Of a DNA stretch of 64,000 bases, positions 26,033 to 33,890 are shown piece by piece. How positions within the stretch are numbered: the stretch's first letter is position 1; each line of letters begins with the position of its first letter. A model generated the notes under the pieces. It was given only the letters and a program-made list of their open reading frames with translations, was not told where the DNA came from and did not search any database. The position numbers and the translations under genes are program-made. This DNA is from Pseudalkalibacillus sp052246725 (GTDB lineage: Bacteria > Bacillota > Bacilli > Bacillales > Fictibacillaceae), in the NCBI GenBank assembly GCA_052246725.1, contig JBQQCL010000002.1; one strand, 5' to 3'.

Positions 26033-26572
26033 GCTCTTTTCTAAAAGAATGTTGCTTTTGAGTCATTTTAAAAACTCACCTTGTACAAGTTGATTGGAGA
26101 GCAAGGTGCGAGACTCCTCGAAAATGAAAATCACATTTTCTTCGTGCGATGTAACGCTGCCGAAGCTCCTTGTCCTGCAGGATCAGCGTTCCTACTACCT
26201 GAATAATCTCCTCGCAAGGCATGCGACGAGGAAGCTCGCTTCGACAGGACTTTCTTGTAGACGCAGGAGCACAAATGCTTCCTTGATAAGGAGACTCCTG
26301 AGGTCGCGAGGCGAGGAGTGGGCTCACCGCACGCCCTGCGGAAAGCGAGCATCCTGGAGCGGAAATCAACGACTTTTAAAGAAAACTTGGCGAGACCAAG
26401 CCTTTTGTAGGTCGAGCCTTAGTTACCCTTATACTGAAGAAAGTATTTTATACTTTCTTTAAGTGCAAGAGCAATAAAGTTTGTGAAAACCCTAAATAAA
26501 AAGTGCCAGACCCCTTTGACCAAATAGGAGCCAGGACACTTTTTTAGAAATGCTGTATTCTGCAAAGCAGCC
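26033..26572 (+). mobile_element. MITE-like element, copy C (longest), with perfect 8-bp target duplication
   Basis: Left end GGCTCTTTTCTAAAAGAATG at 26033; the family's right-end sequence is at 26461-26490, followed by about 80 bp of extra sequence (a hairpin with GTGCCAGACCCC and GGAGCCAGGACAC arms) and then CAGCC at 26568-26572. The flanks TTAAATAA (26025-26032) and TTAAATAA (26573-26580) are identical. The interior shares with copy D a GC-rich block (CTCCTCGCAAGGCATGCGAC and following). Insertion lies directly after the dfrA stop codon. No transposase is encoded. Confidence 0.8.
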
Positions 26573-26580
26573 TTAAATAA

Positions 26581-27063
26581 TTATATTTCTTTTCGATCAT
26601 AAATCATGAAGTAATAGTCATAAGGGTTCTTTTCGTCTTTGATCCCTTTTTCTTTCGATTTCAATTCCCATTTTGATTCATCAAGTTCCGGGAAATATGT
26701 ATCCCCCTCAAACTCTTCATCAATATAAGTTAAATAAATCCTGCTGGCTTTCTCTAACACTTGTTTGAAAATTTCAGCGCCTCCAATGACGATCAATTCC
26801 TCACCATCTTGGCGGAGAGCCTCATCGAGCGAATGGGTCACGACACAGCCTTCTGCTTCATAGTTCTTATCGTTCGTGACGATTACGTTTTTCCGATTCG
26901 GCAAAGGCTTACCGATGGATTCATATGTTTTTCTCCCCATGATGATCGTATGGCCACTTGAAACACGCTTGAACCACTTCAGATCTTCCGGCAAGTGCCA
27001 TGGCAGGTCATTATCTTTCCCCATCACCCTGTCCATCCCCATTGCAAGCAGTAATGAAATCAT
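26581..27063 (-). CDS. dfrA: Dihydrofolate reductase
   Basis: 160-residue chromosomal-type DHFR that reduces dihydrofolate to tetrahydrofolate with NADPH. Typical features are the N-terminal ISLLLAMGMDRVMGKDNDLPWHLPEDLKWFK, the acidic active-site residue in that segment, GRKTYESIGKPLPNRKN and IGGAEIFKQVL. ATG overlaps the thyA stop by 4 nt (ATGA), so the two are translationally coupled. MITE copy C was inserted immediately 3' of the stop codon. Confidence 0.97.
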   Translation of the reverse strand: MISLLLAMGMDRVMGKDNDLPWHLPEDLKWFKRVSSGHTIIMGRKTYESIGKPLPNRKNVIVTNDKNYEAEGCVVTHSLDEALRQDGEELIVIGGAEIFKQVLEKASRIYLTYIDEEFEGDTYFPELDESKWELKSKEKGIKDEKNPYDYYFMIYDRKEI

Positions 27064-27854
27064 ACCGAAACAGCTCCTTTGATATGAGGATGCGGGTCAT
27101 AGTTTTCCAAAGTGAAATCTTCAAATTTGAAATCAAAAATGGATTTCACTTCAGGATTGATCTTCATAACAGGTAGTTCTCTTGGTTGTCGTGATAATTG
27201 CAAATCTACTTGTTCGAGATGATTCAAATAGATATGAGCATCACCGAATGTATGCACGAATTCCCCTGGTTCTAAATCACAAACCTGTGCAATCATCATT
27301 GTCAACAAAGCGTAAGATGCAATGTTGAACGGAACTCCTAAAAATGTGTCAGCTGATCTTTGATAGAGCTGACATGATAGTTTTCCGTCTGATACATAGA
27401 ATTGAAAGAGACAGTGGCATGGTGTCAATGCCATTTCATCTAACTCTCCTGCATTCCAGGCATTGACGACTAATCTTCTTGATTCCGGATTCTTCTTGAT
27501 TTCCTCAACAACTCGTGAAATCTGATCGACCGTTCCTCCATCCGGTTTTGTCCATGATCGCCACTGTTTACCGTACACCGGTCCAAGGTCTCCGTTTTCA
27601 TCTGCCCACTCATTCCAGATCCGAACTCCGTTTTCTTGGAGATACTTCACATTCGTATCCCCCTTCAAAAACCAGAGCAGTTCATGGATGATGGACTTCA
27701 AATGTAGTTTTTTCGTTGTCAGCAGCGGAAATCCTTTTTGCAGGTCGAAGCGCATCTGATAACCGAATACACTGATTGTTCCGGTCCCCGTCCGATCTTC
27801 TTTTTTCACACCGTTCTCTAAAATATGTCGGCATAGTTCTTTATATTGTTCCAT
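27060..27854 (-). CDS. thyA: Thymidylate synthase
   Basis: 264-residue ThyA-type enzyme (methylates dUMP with methylene-tetrahydrofolate, yielding dihydrofolate for DfrA). Signatures: RTGTGTISVFGYQMRFDL, RIWNEWAD, the active-site Cys in TPCHCLFQFYV, QLYQRSADTFLGVPFNIASY and DAHIYLNHLEQ. Start at 27854 (MEQYKELC), supported by GAGAGGGG. First gene of the thyA-dfrA operon, as in B. subtilis thyB-dfrA. Confidence 0.97.
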   Translation of the reverse strand: MEQYKELCRHILENGVKKEDRTGTGTISVFGYQMRFDLQKGFPLLTTKKLHLKSIIHELLWFLKGDTNVKYLQENGVRIWNEWADENGDLGPVYGKQWRSWTKPDGGTVDQISRVVEEIKKNPESRRLVVNAWNAGELDEMALTPCHCLFQFYVSDGKLSCQLYQRSADTFLGVPFNIASYALLTMMIAQVCDLEPGEFVHTFGDAHIYLNHLEQVDLQLSRQPRELPVMKINPEVKSIFDFKFEDFTLENYDPHPHIKGAVSV

Positions 27855-27913
27855 CTTACCCCTCTCTTTCAATTAAGCTGTCTCAATTATAGCAGAAGAG
27901 AAATTTAGGGGAA

Positions 27914-28094
27914 AAAGAAAACTTGGTAAAGCTGAGCCTTAGTTGTTGATTTAAACGAAATTCATGACACTCCTGCGGGAACAGCGAGCCTGGCAAGACC
28001 TCGCAGCGAACTGTGCAAGTTCGCGAGGAGGCTCACGGTTCGCTCGCGAAAGGGAGTGAATTTCGAAGAAACCAACAACATCTTTAACAAGCCT
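27914..28094. repeat. Compound repeat with GAAATTCA inverted arms
   Basis: Starts with the AAAGAAAACTTGG module seen in the MITE family, then two inverted arms: GAAATTCATGACACTCCTGC near 27957, and the reverse complement GAAATTCACTCCCTTTCGCG near 28050. GC-rich hairpins such as CTCGCAGCGAACTG lie between. It lies between thyA and the prohibitin-like gene and has no coding potential. Confidence 0.55.
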
Positions 28095-28105
28095 AAGTAT
28101 AAGAA

Positions 28106-28130
28106 AAACGAGCTCATTTTGAACTCGTTT
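28106..28130 (-). terminator. Terminator of the prohibitin-like gene
   Basis: AAACGAGCTC and GAACTCGTTT pair with one mismatch; on the minus strand a T run follows, close to the stop codon at 28140. Confidence 0.65.
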
Positions 28131-28139
28131 AATCATCAG

Positions 28140-29000
28140 CTAGTTGTTTTTTGGTTGTGTGGTTGCAGGTTCATCTTCAAGCGGAATTTGAATCAGATTT
28201 CCTGTACCTGTAGCTTTAGGCATCTTGCCATCCCATTTCTGGATCCACATGTATTGGATCACTTCTGATGTCATCGATTCATTGATGATGTTATTATAAT
28301 CAGAAGTCGCTTTCGCTTCGATTCGTTTCTTTTCAGCTTCTGCCTCGGCGATTTTCAATTCGGTCTGCTTCCTCTCTAATTCCTGTGAAGCTTTCACCCT
28401 GGCATCAATCGCTTCTTGAGTCGATTCGTCCGGTTTTGGCACACCAAGAGTCAAATCATCAATGACGAAGCCCAGGTCTCCGACGTCCTCAGAAAAAACC
28501 TTTTGGACTTCCAAACCGGCAGATGCTGATTTTTGACCATACGTATCAATGACCGAATAATTGGCGATTGCTTTACGCCCTGCATCCCATGGCCTTGTTC
28601 TCAAGTATGTCGATTCGATTTCACCTACATCGACTGGACCGAATTTATTGAATAAATCAACTACTTTATCAGGTTGAATACTGTAGTTGTAAGCAAAATC
28701 CATCGTTATGTTCTTACCATCTGAAGTCGCGACCTGGATATCCTGATATTCGACCGTTTGCATCCGAACTGGATATTTCGTGATTTTATCAAATATCCCA
28801 ACGATATGCCAGCCTTGGCCTAACGTTTCCTCTTGTACCCCTCCGTTCGGACTGTAAACAACGCCGACATAACCATTCGGAATCCTTTCGATGAAAAATG
28901 CCCCGATGACAACGATCAGTGCAATTGCAATCCCCACTATAACTCCACCGATAATTTTCCGGTTATTTTTCTTTTTTTCTGGCATCTGTACTGTTTCCAT
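28140..29000 (-). CDS. Prohibitin-like SPFH-domain membrane protein
   Basis: 286-residue protein with a short cytosolic N-terminus, one transmembrane helix (residues about 18-38: IGGVIVGIAIALIVVIGAFF), an SPFH/Band 7 domain (PNGYVGVVYSPNGG to about residue 190) and a C-terminal coiled coil rich in A/E/K (ELERKQTELKIAEAEAEKKR). SPFH proteins form membrane scaffold rings or cages. Preceded by GGGGGGAGAAAG. Its start codon lies inside the upstream 56-residue membrane protein gene, so the two are coupled. Confidence 0.88.
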   Translation of the reverse strand: METVQMPEKKKNNRKIIGGVIVGIAIALIVVIGAFFIERIPNGYVGVVYSPNGGVQEETLGQGWHIVGIFDKITKYPVRMQTVEYQDIQVATSDGKNITMDFAYNYSIQPDKVVDLFNKFGPVDVGEIESTYLRTRPWDAGRKAIANYSVIDTYGQKSASAGLEVQKVFSEDVGDLGFVIDDLTLGVPKPDESTQEAIDARVKASQELERKQTELKIAEAEAEKKRIEAKATSDYNNIINESMTSEVIQYMWIQKWDGKMPKATGTGNLIQIPLEDEPATTQPKNN

Positions 29001-29133
29001 TCTCTTTCTCCCCCCAAAAGTTCTTATACTTCTTGGCAGCTTTCCCTACCTTTGTATATGTCGGTGACAACAATAACCATAGACCAATGCAAAGTAAAAT
29101 GACAATAATGACTGATCCAATGAATACCTTCAT
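28963..29133 (-). CDS. Small single-span membrane protein overlapping the prohibitin gene
   Basis: 56 codons, from ATG at 29133 with AGGAGGGG 5 nt upstream, to TAA at 28963. The first 22 residues are a transmembrane helix (VFIGSVIIVILLCIGLWLLL), followed by a basic, polar tail. The last 38 nt overlap the start of the SPFH gene in another frame, which implies translational coupling and perhaps a functional partnership at the membrane. I do not recognise the family. Confidence 0.7.
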   Translation of the reverse strand: MKVFIGSVIIVILLCIGLWLLLSPTYTKVGKAAKKYKNFWGEKENGNSTDARKKEK

Positions 29134-29237
29134 GTCATCCCCTCCTATCTCTAATAATTACGTATCAGTTACAGGATGGTTTCAAAAATGTAACAAAAAA
29201 GTTTATATCCTTTTCCCATGTTATTCGTAAAGCAAAA

Positions 29238-29272
29238 AAATAAGCACGCAATGAAGTATTGCATGCTTATTT
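29238..29272 (-). terminator. Terminator of ypjP
   Basis: AAATAAGCACGCAAT pairs with ATTGCATGCTTATTT (one mismatch) and is followed by T7 on the minus strand. Confidence 0.8.
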
Positions 29273-29284
29273 CAAACGTTCATA

Positions 29285-29929
29285 TCAACTCATCCAATTT
29301 GGAGGGGTATTCCGGTCCCAATAGATACTTCCTAATTCATGGTGTGAAGCAAAATCGTCGCGGGCATCATGATAGTGGAATGAAAACCAGTGGCCTTTGC
29401 CTGGTGGATTTTCCCGGCGGACATGGAGTCTGAAAACATCCATCCCTGTTGCTGCATTTTTAATGTGGAATATCTTCTCGCCTTTCCCTTTTGTAGGATG
29501 ATCACTGATTATCAGGTTCCGCATCGTTTCCTCATCCAATTCAGAACTTAAATAGGTGATCGTTTCTTCTATTTTCGGAAGAATCACCGAACGGAATTCT
29601 TCCCCCCGTCTTGATTCGATACGCTCACCGAATTTCTGTCTTGTCTGTTCTGTTGCCTGGATGACTGTATACGTGACGAATGCCTCTTGAAGATCCTCGG
29701 TGTCTTCATATGTAGCTGCGATTTCCTGCCATGGCAGGGTATGGAAATCAGGTTCAGGATCGTTTTCTATTTGCGGTGTTGTAATATTTTTTGTTTCTAT
29801 ATAATTCTCTGCTGATTCTGTATTTGTACTTTTATCACTATCCGCGAGAAGGTGCGGAGGTGGTGAAACAGTTCCAAGTGTGAATACAGTAATCAAGACG
29901 ACGAGCGTTTTTCTCAACCAAACAGGCAT
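29285..29929 (-). CDS. ypjP: YpjP-family protein
   Basis: 214-residue protein of unknown function. It has an N-terminal membrane anchor or signal (WLRKTLVVLITVFTLGTVSPP) and an extracytoplasmic domain with ILPKIEETITYLS, HPTKGKGEKIFHI, FRLHVRRENPPGKGHWFSFHYH and IYWDRNTPPNW, all close to B. subtilis YpjP, which also lies next to thyB-dfrA. ATG at 29929 has GAGG 9 nt upstream; the frame is open to a TTG at 29938. Probably exported and membrane-bound. Confidence 0.85.
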   Translation of the reverse strand: MPVWLRKTLVVLITVFTLGTVSPPPHLLADSDKSTNTESAENYIETKNITTPQIENDPEPDFHTLPWQEIAATYEDTEDLQEAFVTYTVIQATEQTRQKFGERIESRRGEEFRSVILPKIEETITYLSSELDEETMRNLIISDHPTKGKGEKIFHIKNAATGMDVFRLHVRRENPPGKGHWFSFHYHDARDDFASHHELGSIYWDRNTPPNWMS

Positions 29930-30054
29930 CTCAACCAACCTCAGTCTCTAGTGATTTTCGTATCCCTATTCTCTCATAAAATAAGGCGAAAAAGACGCTA
30001 TAACTATGAGAAAATTGTGAATGTAAATTCCCTAAATACTGTATTCGATATCGA

Positions 30055-31239
30055 TCATTGACCTCCTGCATTGACTTTTTCATCTTTCCAATAAAATTCA
30101 GTGAATACTTCTGCGAAAGCAGATAATGAACGTTGAATCTCTTCCAAGTTATTATCGACTCCGCCTACCTCAATCAAAGCAGCTCGATCAGATAGATCTT
30201 GATTGTACACTCCGTTCCCCTGGCTTTTGTTTTTCTTAAAGACACCACGGCTAAGTCCTGGATATTTGTCTTCGAGCAGATCGTGTAGTTCACGTGCCAA
30301 TTGCTCGTTTCTTTCATAATTTGGATTAGCTTCCCCAATGACAAACATTAGTTTGGCGTAATTCTCCCCATTAATCTTAGCAGTCGTTTTATCTTTCCTG
30401 AGTGAATCGCGATGCAAATCGAAAGAAAATGTGATGTCTTGATTTCCAGTGACTGCTGTTTCAACGATTTCTCTCGAGAGCTTGTAAGCGTTGTTCGTAT
30501 TCCATCCCCGGTCATTCAATTTTTGACCGATATTCGTTTTATCCTGCTGGACGCCGATACCACGCTGTTCCAGTTCTTTTGCCAGCATTCCGCCAACACG
30601 GATCATATTCGCTTCAGGATTAGAAGTGTGCGCGTCATTCGGAACTTTCGCATCTTTCAATAAAGGTAGGAAAGATTCGTAGGAATGGGATTGATAAAGA
30701 TATACGACTTTCCTTCCATTTGTGGTCAGGTCAGGTTCTGGTGTATTCGGCGAATCTTCTACTTTTAGTTTTTCTTCAGCAACTTCACGTTCTTTCAATA
30801 AAACATCCAAAGGCGGTGCGGATTCGATCGGTATAGTCGTATAATCTGTCCCCTCACCGGCAACTATGATTTCTGTATCAAATATCGCAAACCCCGGAAG
30901 TTCCCTGCCTAGTAAAGATCGGATGTCTCCAGGTTTAATATTCGTTGCCAGTTCGAAGGAAAGACTCTGGATGGATGGTGGCTGGTATGAGTTCGGAAGA
31001 CCTTGTTCGAAATATGGATTAACGGTCCCCATGAACGTAACCAATTGTTCAGTAGAAAAGATGTGTAATGTTCCCTTCAACGAACTGGATTGGAACCTTT
31101 TTTCAAAAAAGGAAGATGCCAGCACTGAAACGGTCATGAATAAAATTAAGACGATCGCAGAAAAAAACACTACACGTTTCAAAAGCGTCTCATTTTTAGG
31201 CTTTTTCCATCTATTTAAAAAGTGGTTGTTCTTCTTCAT
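30055..31239 (-). CDS. spoIIP: Stage II sporulation protein P
   Basis: 394-residue SpoIIP, the amidase and endopeptidase of the SpoIID-SpoIIM-SpoIIP engulfment machine. The N-terminal helix (RVVFFSAIVLILFMTVSVLA) anchors it in the mother-cell membrane. The C-terminal zinc amidase domain shows YLYQSHSYESFLPLL (His ligand), FSFDLHRDSLRKDKT and ALIEVGGVDNNLEE. In B. subtilis it depends on sigma-E and is cotranscribed with gpr; here no gpr is adjacent. A paralogue is possible, since many bacilli carry a second SpoIIP-like gene. Confidence 0.92.
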   Translation of the reverse strand: MKKNNHFLNRWKKPKNETLLKRVVFFSAIVLILFMTVSVLASSFFEKRFQSSSLKGTLHIFSTEQLVTFMGTVNPYFEQGLPNSYQPPSIQSLSFELATNIKPGDIRSLLGRELPGFAIFDTEIIVAGEGTDYTTIPIESAPPLDVLLKEREVAEEKLKVEDSPNTPEPDLTTNGRKVVYLYQSHSYESFLPLLKDAKVPNDAHTSNPEANMIRVGGMLAKELEQRGIGVQQDKTNIGQKLNDRGWNTNNAYKLSREIVETAVTGNQDITFSFDLHRDSLRKDKTTAKINGENYAKLMFVIGEANPNYERNEQLARELHDLLEDKYPGLSRGVFKKNKSQGNGVYNQDLSDRAALIEVGGVDNNLEEIQRSLSAFAEVFTEFYWKDEKVNAGGQ

Positions 31240-31348
31240 TTATAATCCGTCCCTCTCATACCGTGTCATATCCTATAAATATGTACAAGCAGCGAAAAAT
31301 AGAAGTTATATTTATTGAGACGAACGATTTTTGATAGAACGCAAAAAA

Positions 31349-31372
31349 CCGTGTCAACATTGGCTGACACGG
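31349..31372 (-). terminator. Terminator of kapB
   Basis: CCGTGTCA and TGACACGG form a perfect 8-bp stem with an 8-nt loop, with T-rich sequence after it on the minus strand. Confidence 0.8.
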
Positions 31373-31385
31373 CTTTTTCTTCTGG

Positions 31386-31778
31386 TTATTCCATCTTTTT
31401 TTCATATTCTTTTAATAGATTTTCAAGTGTTTGATAGGATAATTTCGCATAGTCACTATCATCATTCACTAGTTTCGCCATTTGATCCTTGATCGATTTA
31501 ATCAATGAAAAGTGGTACTCCGGCACTTCATCTTCAAACGGTTTGATACTTGATAACGGGACTAGCGCTTTTTCGGTATAGGCAAGAGCCTTTCTCTCAT
31601 GAAAAAACTGTACGTCGACTTGATTCGGGGCATGCAAGTCACCTTGCCTCGGATGCGCCAATACCGCTAAAATTTTCACGACAGCTTTATCCAGTTTCGG
31701 CTTCAAATCAATTACTTCACCTACGTAACGACCGGTCTTGTAGGATGCTGTAACTTTATCTCCGATTTCTATCGTCAT
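31386..31778 (-). CDS. kapB: Kinase-associated protein KapB
   Basis: 130-residue protein matching KapB, the accessory protein needed for KinB activity in the sporulation phosphorelay. Diagnostic parts: GDKVTASYKTGRYVGEV, VKILAVLAHPRQGDLHAPN, FFHERKALAYTEKALVP and IKPFEDEVPEY. ATG at 31778, with AGGTGG 5 nt upstream. It shows no lipobox despite the historical lipoprotein name. It is separated by 17 nt from the trhO gene and is probably cotranscribed with it. KinB is not encoded nearby. Confidence 0.85.
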   Translation of the reverse strand: MTIEIGDKVTASYKTGRYVGEVIDLKPKLDKAVVKILAVLAHPRQGDLHAPNQVDVQFFHERKALAYTEKALVPLSSIKPFEDEVPEYHFSLIKSIKDQMAKLVNDDSDYAKLSYQTLENLLKEYEKKME

Positions 31779-31795
31779 GGCAACCACCTTTCTGT

Positions 31796-32692
31796 TCAGG
31801 TTGTAAGATACACGTCCTTACATACATCTGAGCAACAGTTTTGATAATTTTCACGGCATGTATCACAGGCAATATGAAGTTTATCACATTCATCGATCGG
31901 ACAATTGACGAACTGTTCCGCTTCTTGCCCGCAATGCAGACATTTCCCAACTACTTTCTTATCCTCAGTACGGTTAACGTCAACGGTCAGCCGGTCATCG
32001 AATACGAAACACTTCCCATCGAAGTTGCTTCCTTTCGTTTCAGGGTCTTGTCCGTATTTGATGATTCCGCCGTGTAACTGGTTCACATCTTCAAACCCTT
32101 CACGTACTAAATAACCTGAGAATTTTTCACAACGAATGCCACCTGTGCAATAGGTCAAAATCTTCTTATCTTTTTTATCCGCCAGGTTTTTCTTGATCCA
32201 TCCAGGAAGCTCACGGAACGCTTTGATATCAGGACGAATCGCATTTCGGAAATGCCCAATGTCATATTCATAATCATTCCTTGCGTCCAGGATGATGACA
32301 TCTTCATTCTCCATCGTTTCCTGCCACTCTTTCGGGGAAAGATGTGTTCCTGTCACTTCATTCGGGTTAACATCATCTTCAAGTTTTAAGGTAACGATTT
32401 CGTCCCTCGCTTTTACAGAGATTCGTGTGAATGCGTGACCTTCTGTCTTCTCATGCTTGAATTCCATATCTTCAAAACGGGAATCCTTACGGAAAGCTTT
32501 GATGTAAGCTTCTGTCTGTTCCAACGTACCAGAAACCGTTCCGTTGATCCCTTCCTTTGCAACAAGAACTCGCCCCAATACTCCCAGTTCTTTACAAAAC
32601 TTCAGATGCTTTTTCGCAAAGTATTCCGGATCGTCGATGATCACATATTTATAAAAAAGTAATACTTCATATTTGTTATTTTCTTCTGACAT
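31796..32692 (-). CDS. trhO: tRNA uridine(34) hydroxylase TrhO, first copy
   Basis: 298-residue rhodanese-family enzyme that makes 5-hydroxyuridine at position 34 of tRNA with O2. An N-terminal acylphosphatase-like domain (RVLVAKEGINGTVSG) is followed by a rhodanese domain with DARNDYEYDIGHFRNA and the active-site LTYCTGGIRCEKFSGYL. The C-terminal Cys-rich zinc region includes CLHCGQEAEQFVNCP and CDTCRENYQNCCSDVC. Start at 32692, with AAGGTGAG 4 nt upstream. A second copy with the same order is at 43914-44825. Confidence 0.9.
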   Translation of the reverse strand: MSEENNKYEVLLFYKYVIIDDPEYFAKKHLKFCKELGVLGRVLVAKEGINGTVSGTLEQTEAYIKAFRKDSRFEDMEFKHEKTEGHAFTRISVKARDEIVTLKLEDDVNPNEVTGTHLSPKEWQETMENEDVIILDARNDYEYDIGHFRNAIRPDIKAFRELPGWIKKNLADKKDKKILTYCTGGIRCEKFSGYLVREGFEDVNQLHGGIIKYGQDPETKGSNFDGKCFVFDDRLTVDVNRTEDKKVVGKCLHCGQEAEQFVNCPIDECDKLHIACDTCRENYQNCCSDVCKDVYLTT

Positions 32693-32771
32693 GACACTCA
32701 CCTTTTATCAATTCGTTTTCCAAACTATATCTTACCAGAAATCGACCTTTTTATGTAATCATACAATTAAA

Positions 32772-32797
32772 GGGAATGACCTGCAGGTCATTCCCTC
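32772..32797. terminator. Palindromic hairpin between sleB-like and trhO genes
   Basis: A perfect 26-bp palindrome, AGGGAATGACC-TGCA-GGTCATTCCCT, lies just 3' of the cortex-hydrolase-like gene. Only a weak T tract follows on the minus strand. Probable terminator. Confidence 0.6.
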
Positions 32798-32811
32798 CAC
32801 TCCTATTATAT

Positions 32812-33465
32812 CTATTTTGCAAAGATATGCTTTCCTATTTGGACAATCTGTTCACGAGACCAGATCCAATCGGAAGTTGCAGTATTCGGGTTGAAATAGA
32901 ACGTGGAACCCAGCGAAGGATCCCAACCACTGATTGCACTGTATACTGCTTTATATGCTTCAGCATCAGGCGTTGTGTTATACTGTCCATCTGCTATAGC
33001 TGTAAAGGCACGATCCTGGAACAGGACATTCTTGACATCATTTGGGAATTTCGAAGAATCTAGACGGTTCATGATTACTGCTGCTACCGCTACTTTCCCT
33101 TCAAAAGATTCACCACGTGCTTCCCCGTGGACCATTTGCGCCATCATTTGAATCTCATCTACAGTGTAGGTTTGGTTGTAGAGTTTTGCAAATGTTCCAT
33201 TTCCAGCAACTCCATCCGCTTTGATACCATTTGCTTTTTGGAAACGGATGACTGCGTCTTTCGTGGTAGAACCGAATACACCATCAACTTTATCTTTATA
33301 GAAACCTAACTGTTGCAAACGATGCTGTACATCCCACACATATCCTTGTGAGTCACCCATTTTTACGGTTTTAGAGTGAGCACTTGCTTCCTGTGTAGGC
33401 AGTGTTGCTATCGCACCCGCTGCAAATACAACAGCCAGCGTTACTTTCAATAACTTTGTAAGCAT
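32812..33465 (-). CDS. SleB/CwlJ-type cell wall hydrolase
   Basis: 217-residue exported protein. Signal peptide MLTKLLKVTLAVVFAAGAIA with cleavage after ASA, a peptidoglycan-binding domain (VWDVQHRLQQLGFY, KADGVAGNGT) and a hydrolase_2 catalytic domain (QMVHGEARGESFEGKVAVAAVIMNRL, DWIWSREQIVQIGKHIF). The general family of B. subtilis SleB and YkvT, which cut spore cortex or wall peptidoglycan at muramic-delta-lactam or related sites. Start at 33465 with AAGGAGGTG. It is shorter than full SleB, so a YkvT-type role is also possible. Confidence 0.88.
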   Translation of the reverse strand: MLTKLLKVTLAVVFAAGAIATLPTQEASAHSKTVKMGDSQGYVWDVQHRLQQLGFYKDKVDGVFGSTTKDAVIRFQKANGIKADGVAGNGTFAKLYNQTYTVDEIQMMAQMVHGEARGESFEGKVAVAAVIMNRLDSSKFPNDVKNVLFQDRAFTAIADGQYNTTPDAEAYKAVYSAISGWDPSLGSTFYFNPNTATSDWIWSREQIVQIGKHIFAK

Positions 33466-33588
33466 TATTACACCTCCTTGAAAAGTGTACGCCAATAAGT
33501 TTAATAGGGACTTACGACTCACACAATAGGAGGTTAAAGGGATATGATGCATTATTTTCCAATCGAGTATAATCAGGCAGTATGCAAA

Positions 33589-33613
33589 AAAGAGCAGTAT
33601 GACACTGCTCTTT
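33589..33613 (-). terminator. Terminator of the glutaredoxin-like selenoprotein candidate
   Basis: AAAGAGCAGT and ACTGCTCTTT form a perfect 10-bp stem followed by T6 on the minus strand, adjoining the gene's stop codon. It supports a functional transcription unit. Confidence 0.85.
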
Positions 33614-33858
33614 CATTCTGATAAGTTCAATATTTTCGTCAGTTGGTCTGGATCGAAGCCAGTGAGTACTTGGTCACCGATGACGATTGTCGGTGTAGCC
33701 ATCGATTCGTACTTCTCGATCATTTCGTCCCTTGCCTTTCCATCTTCAGCAACGTTATATTCTTCAAAATCGACATTATGATGTGAAAGAAACTCTTTCA
33801 CGACATGACAAGGCGGTCAGGAAGGCTGGGAATATACAATTACTTTTTGTTGAGACAT
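33613..33858 (-). CDS. Glutaredoxin-like protein with in-frame TGA (candidate selenoprotein, UPPC motif)
   Basis: 81 codons from ATG at 33858 (AAAGGAG 8 nt upstream) to a stop at 33613, interrupted only by TGA at codon 14 (33817-33819). The frame reads MSQQKVIVYSQPS-[TGA]-PPCHVVKEFLSHH and continues with thioredoxin-fold features: the cis-Pro motif ATPTIVIGD and LTGFDPDQLTKIL. TGA stands exactly where the first Cys of the CxxC redox site belongs. A 7-bp hairpin begins 15 nt after TGA (33783-33801) with loop AGTTT, fitting bacterial SECIS rules (G within the first two loop positions). Own ribosome site and terminator argue against decay. Alternative: a nonsense mutation or sequencing error (TGC or TGT to TGA). 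selABCD and tRNA-Sec are not in the window. Confidence 0.72.
33783..33801 (-). promoter_or_regulatory. Candidate bacterial SECIS element
   Basis: On the transcript GTGAAAG-AGTTT-CTTTCAC forms a perfect 7-bp stem and 5-nt loop. It starts 15 nt 3' of the TGA codon at 33817-33819, so the apical loop begins 22 nt after TGA. The loop carries G at position 2 followed by T, as the SelB contact in known bacterial elements. The weaker pairing CAT with ATG could extend the base. Confidence 0.6.
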
Positions 33859-33890
33859 ACTAACAACTCCTTTGGTCTGTATTTGGTTTA

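Noticed and set aside
26076..26462. Frames of 97-122 residues inside MITE copy C (and similar in copy D)
   Set aside because: They follow the repeat sequence, differ between copies, and resemble no transposase; they are by-products of the GC-rich centre.
33613..33801. A 62-residue glutaredoxin fragment starting at an internal ATG/GTG (pseudogene reading)
   Set aside because: The upstream in-frame part contains the ribosome site, the beta-strand and the redox motif, so a TGA-containing full-length gene explains it better than a truncated one.
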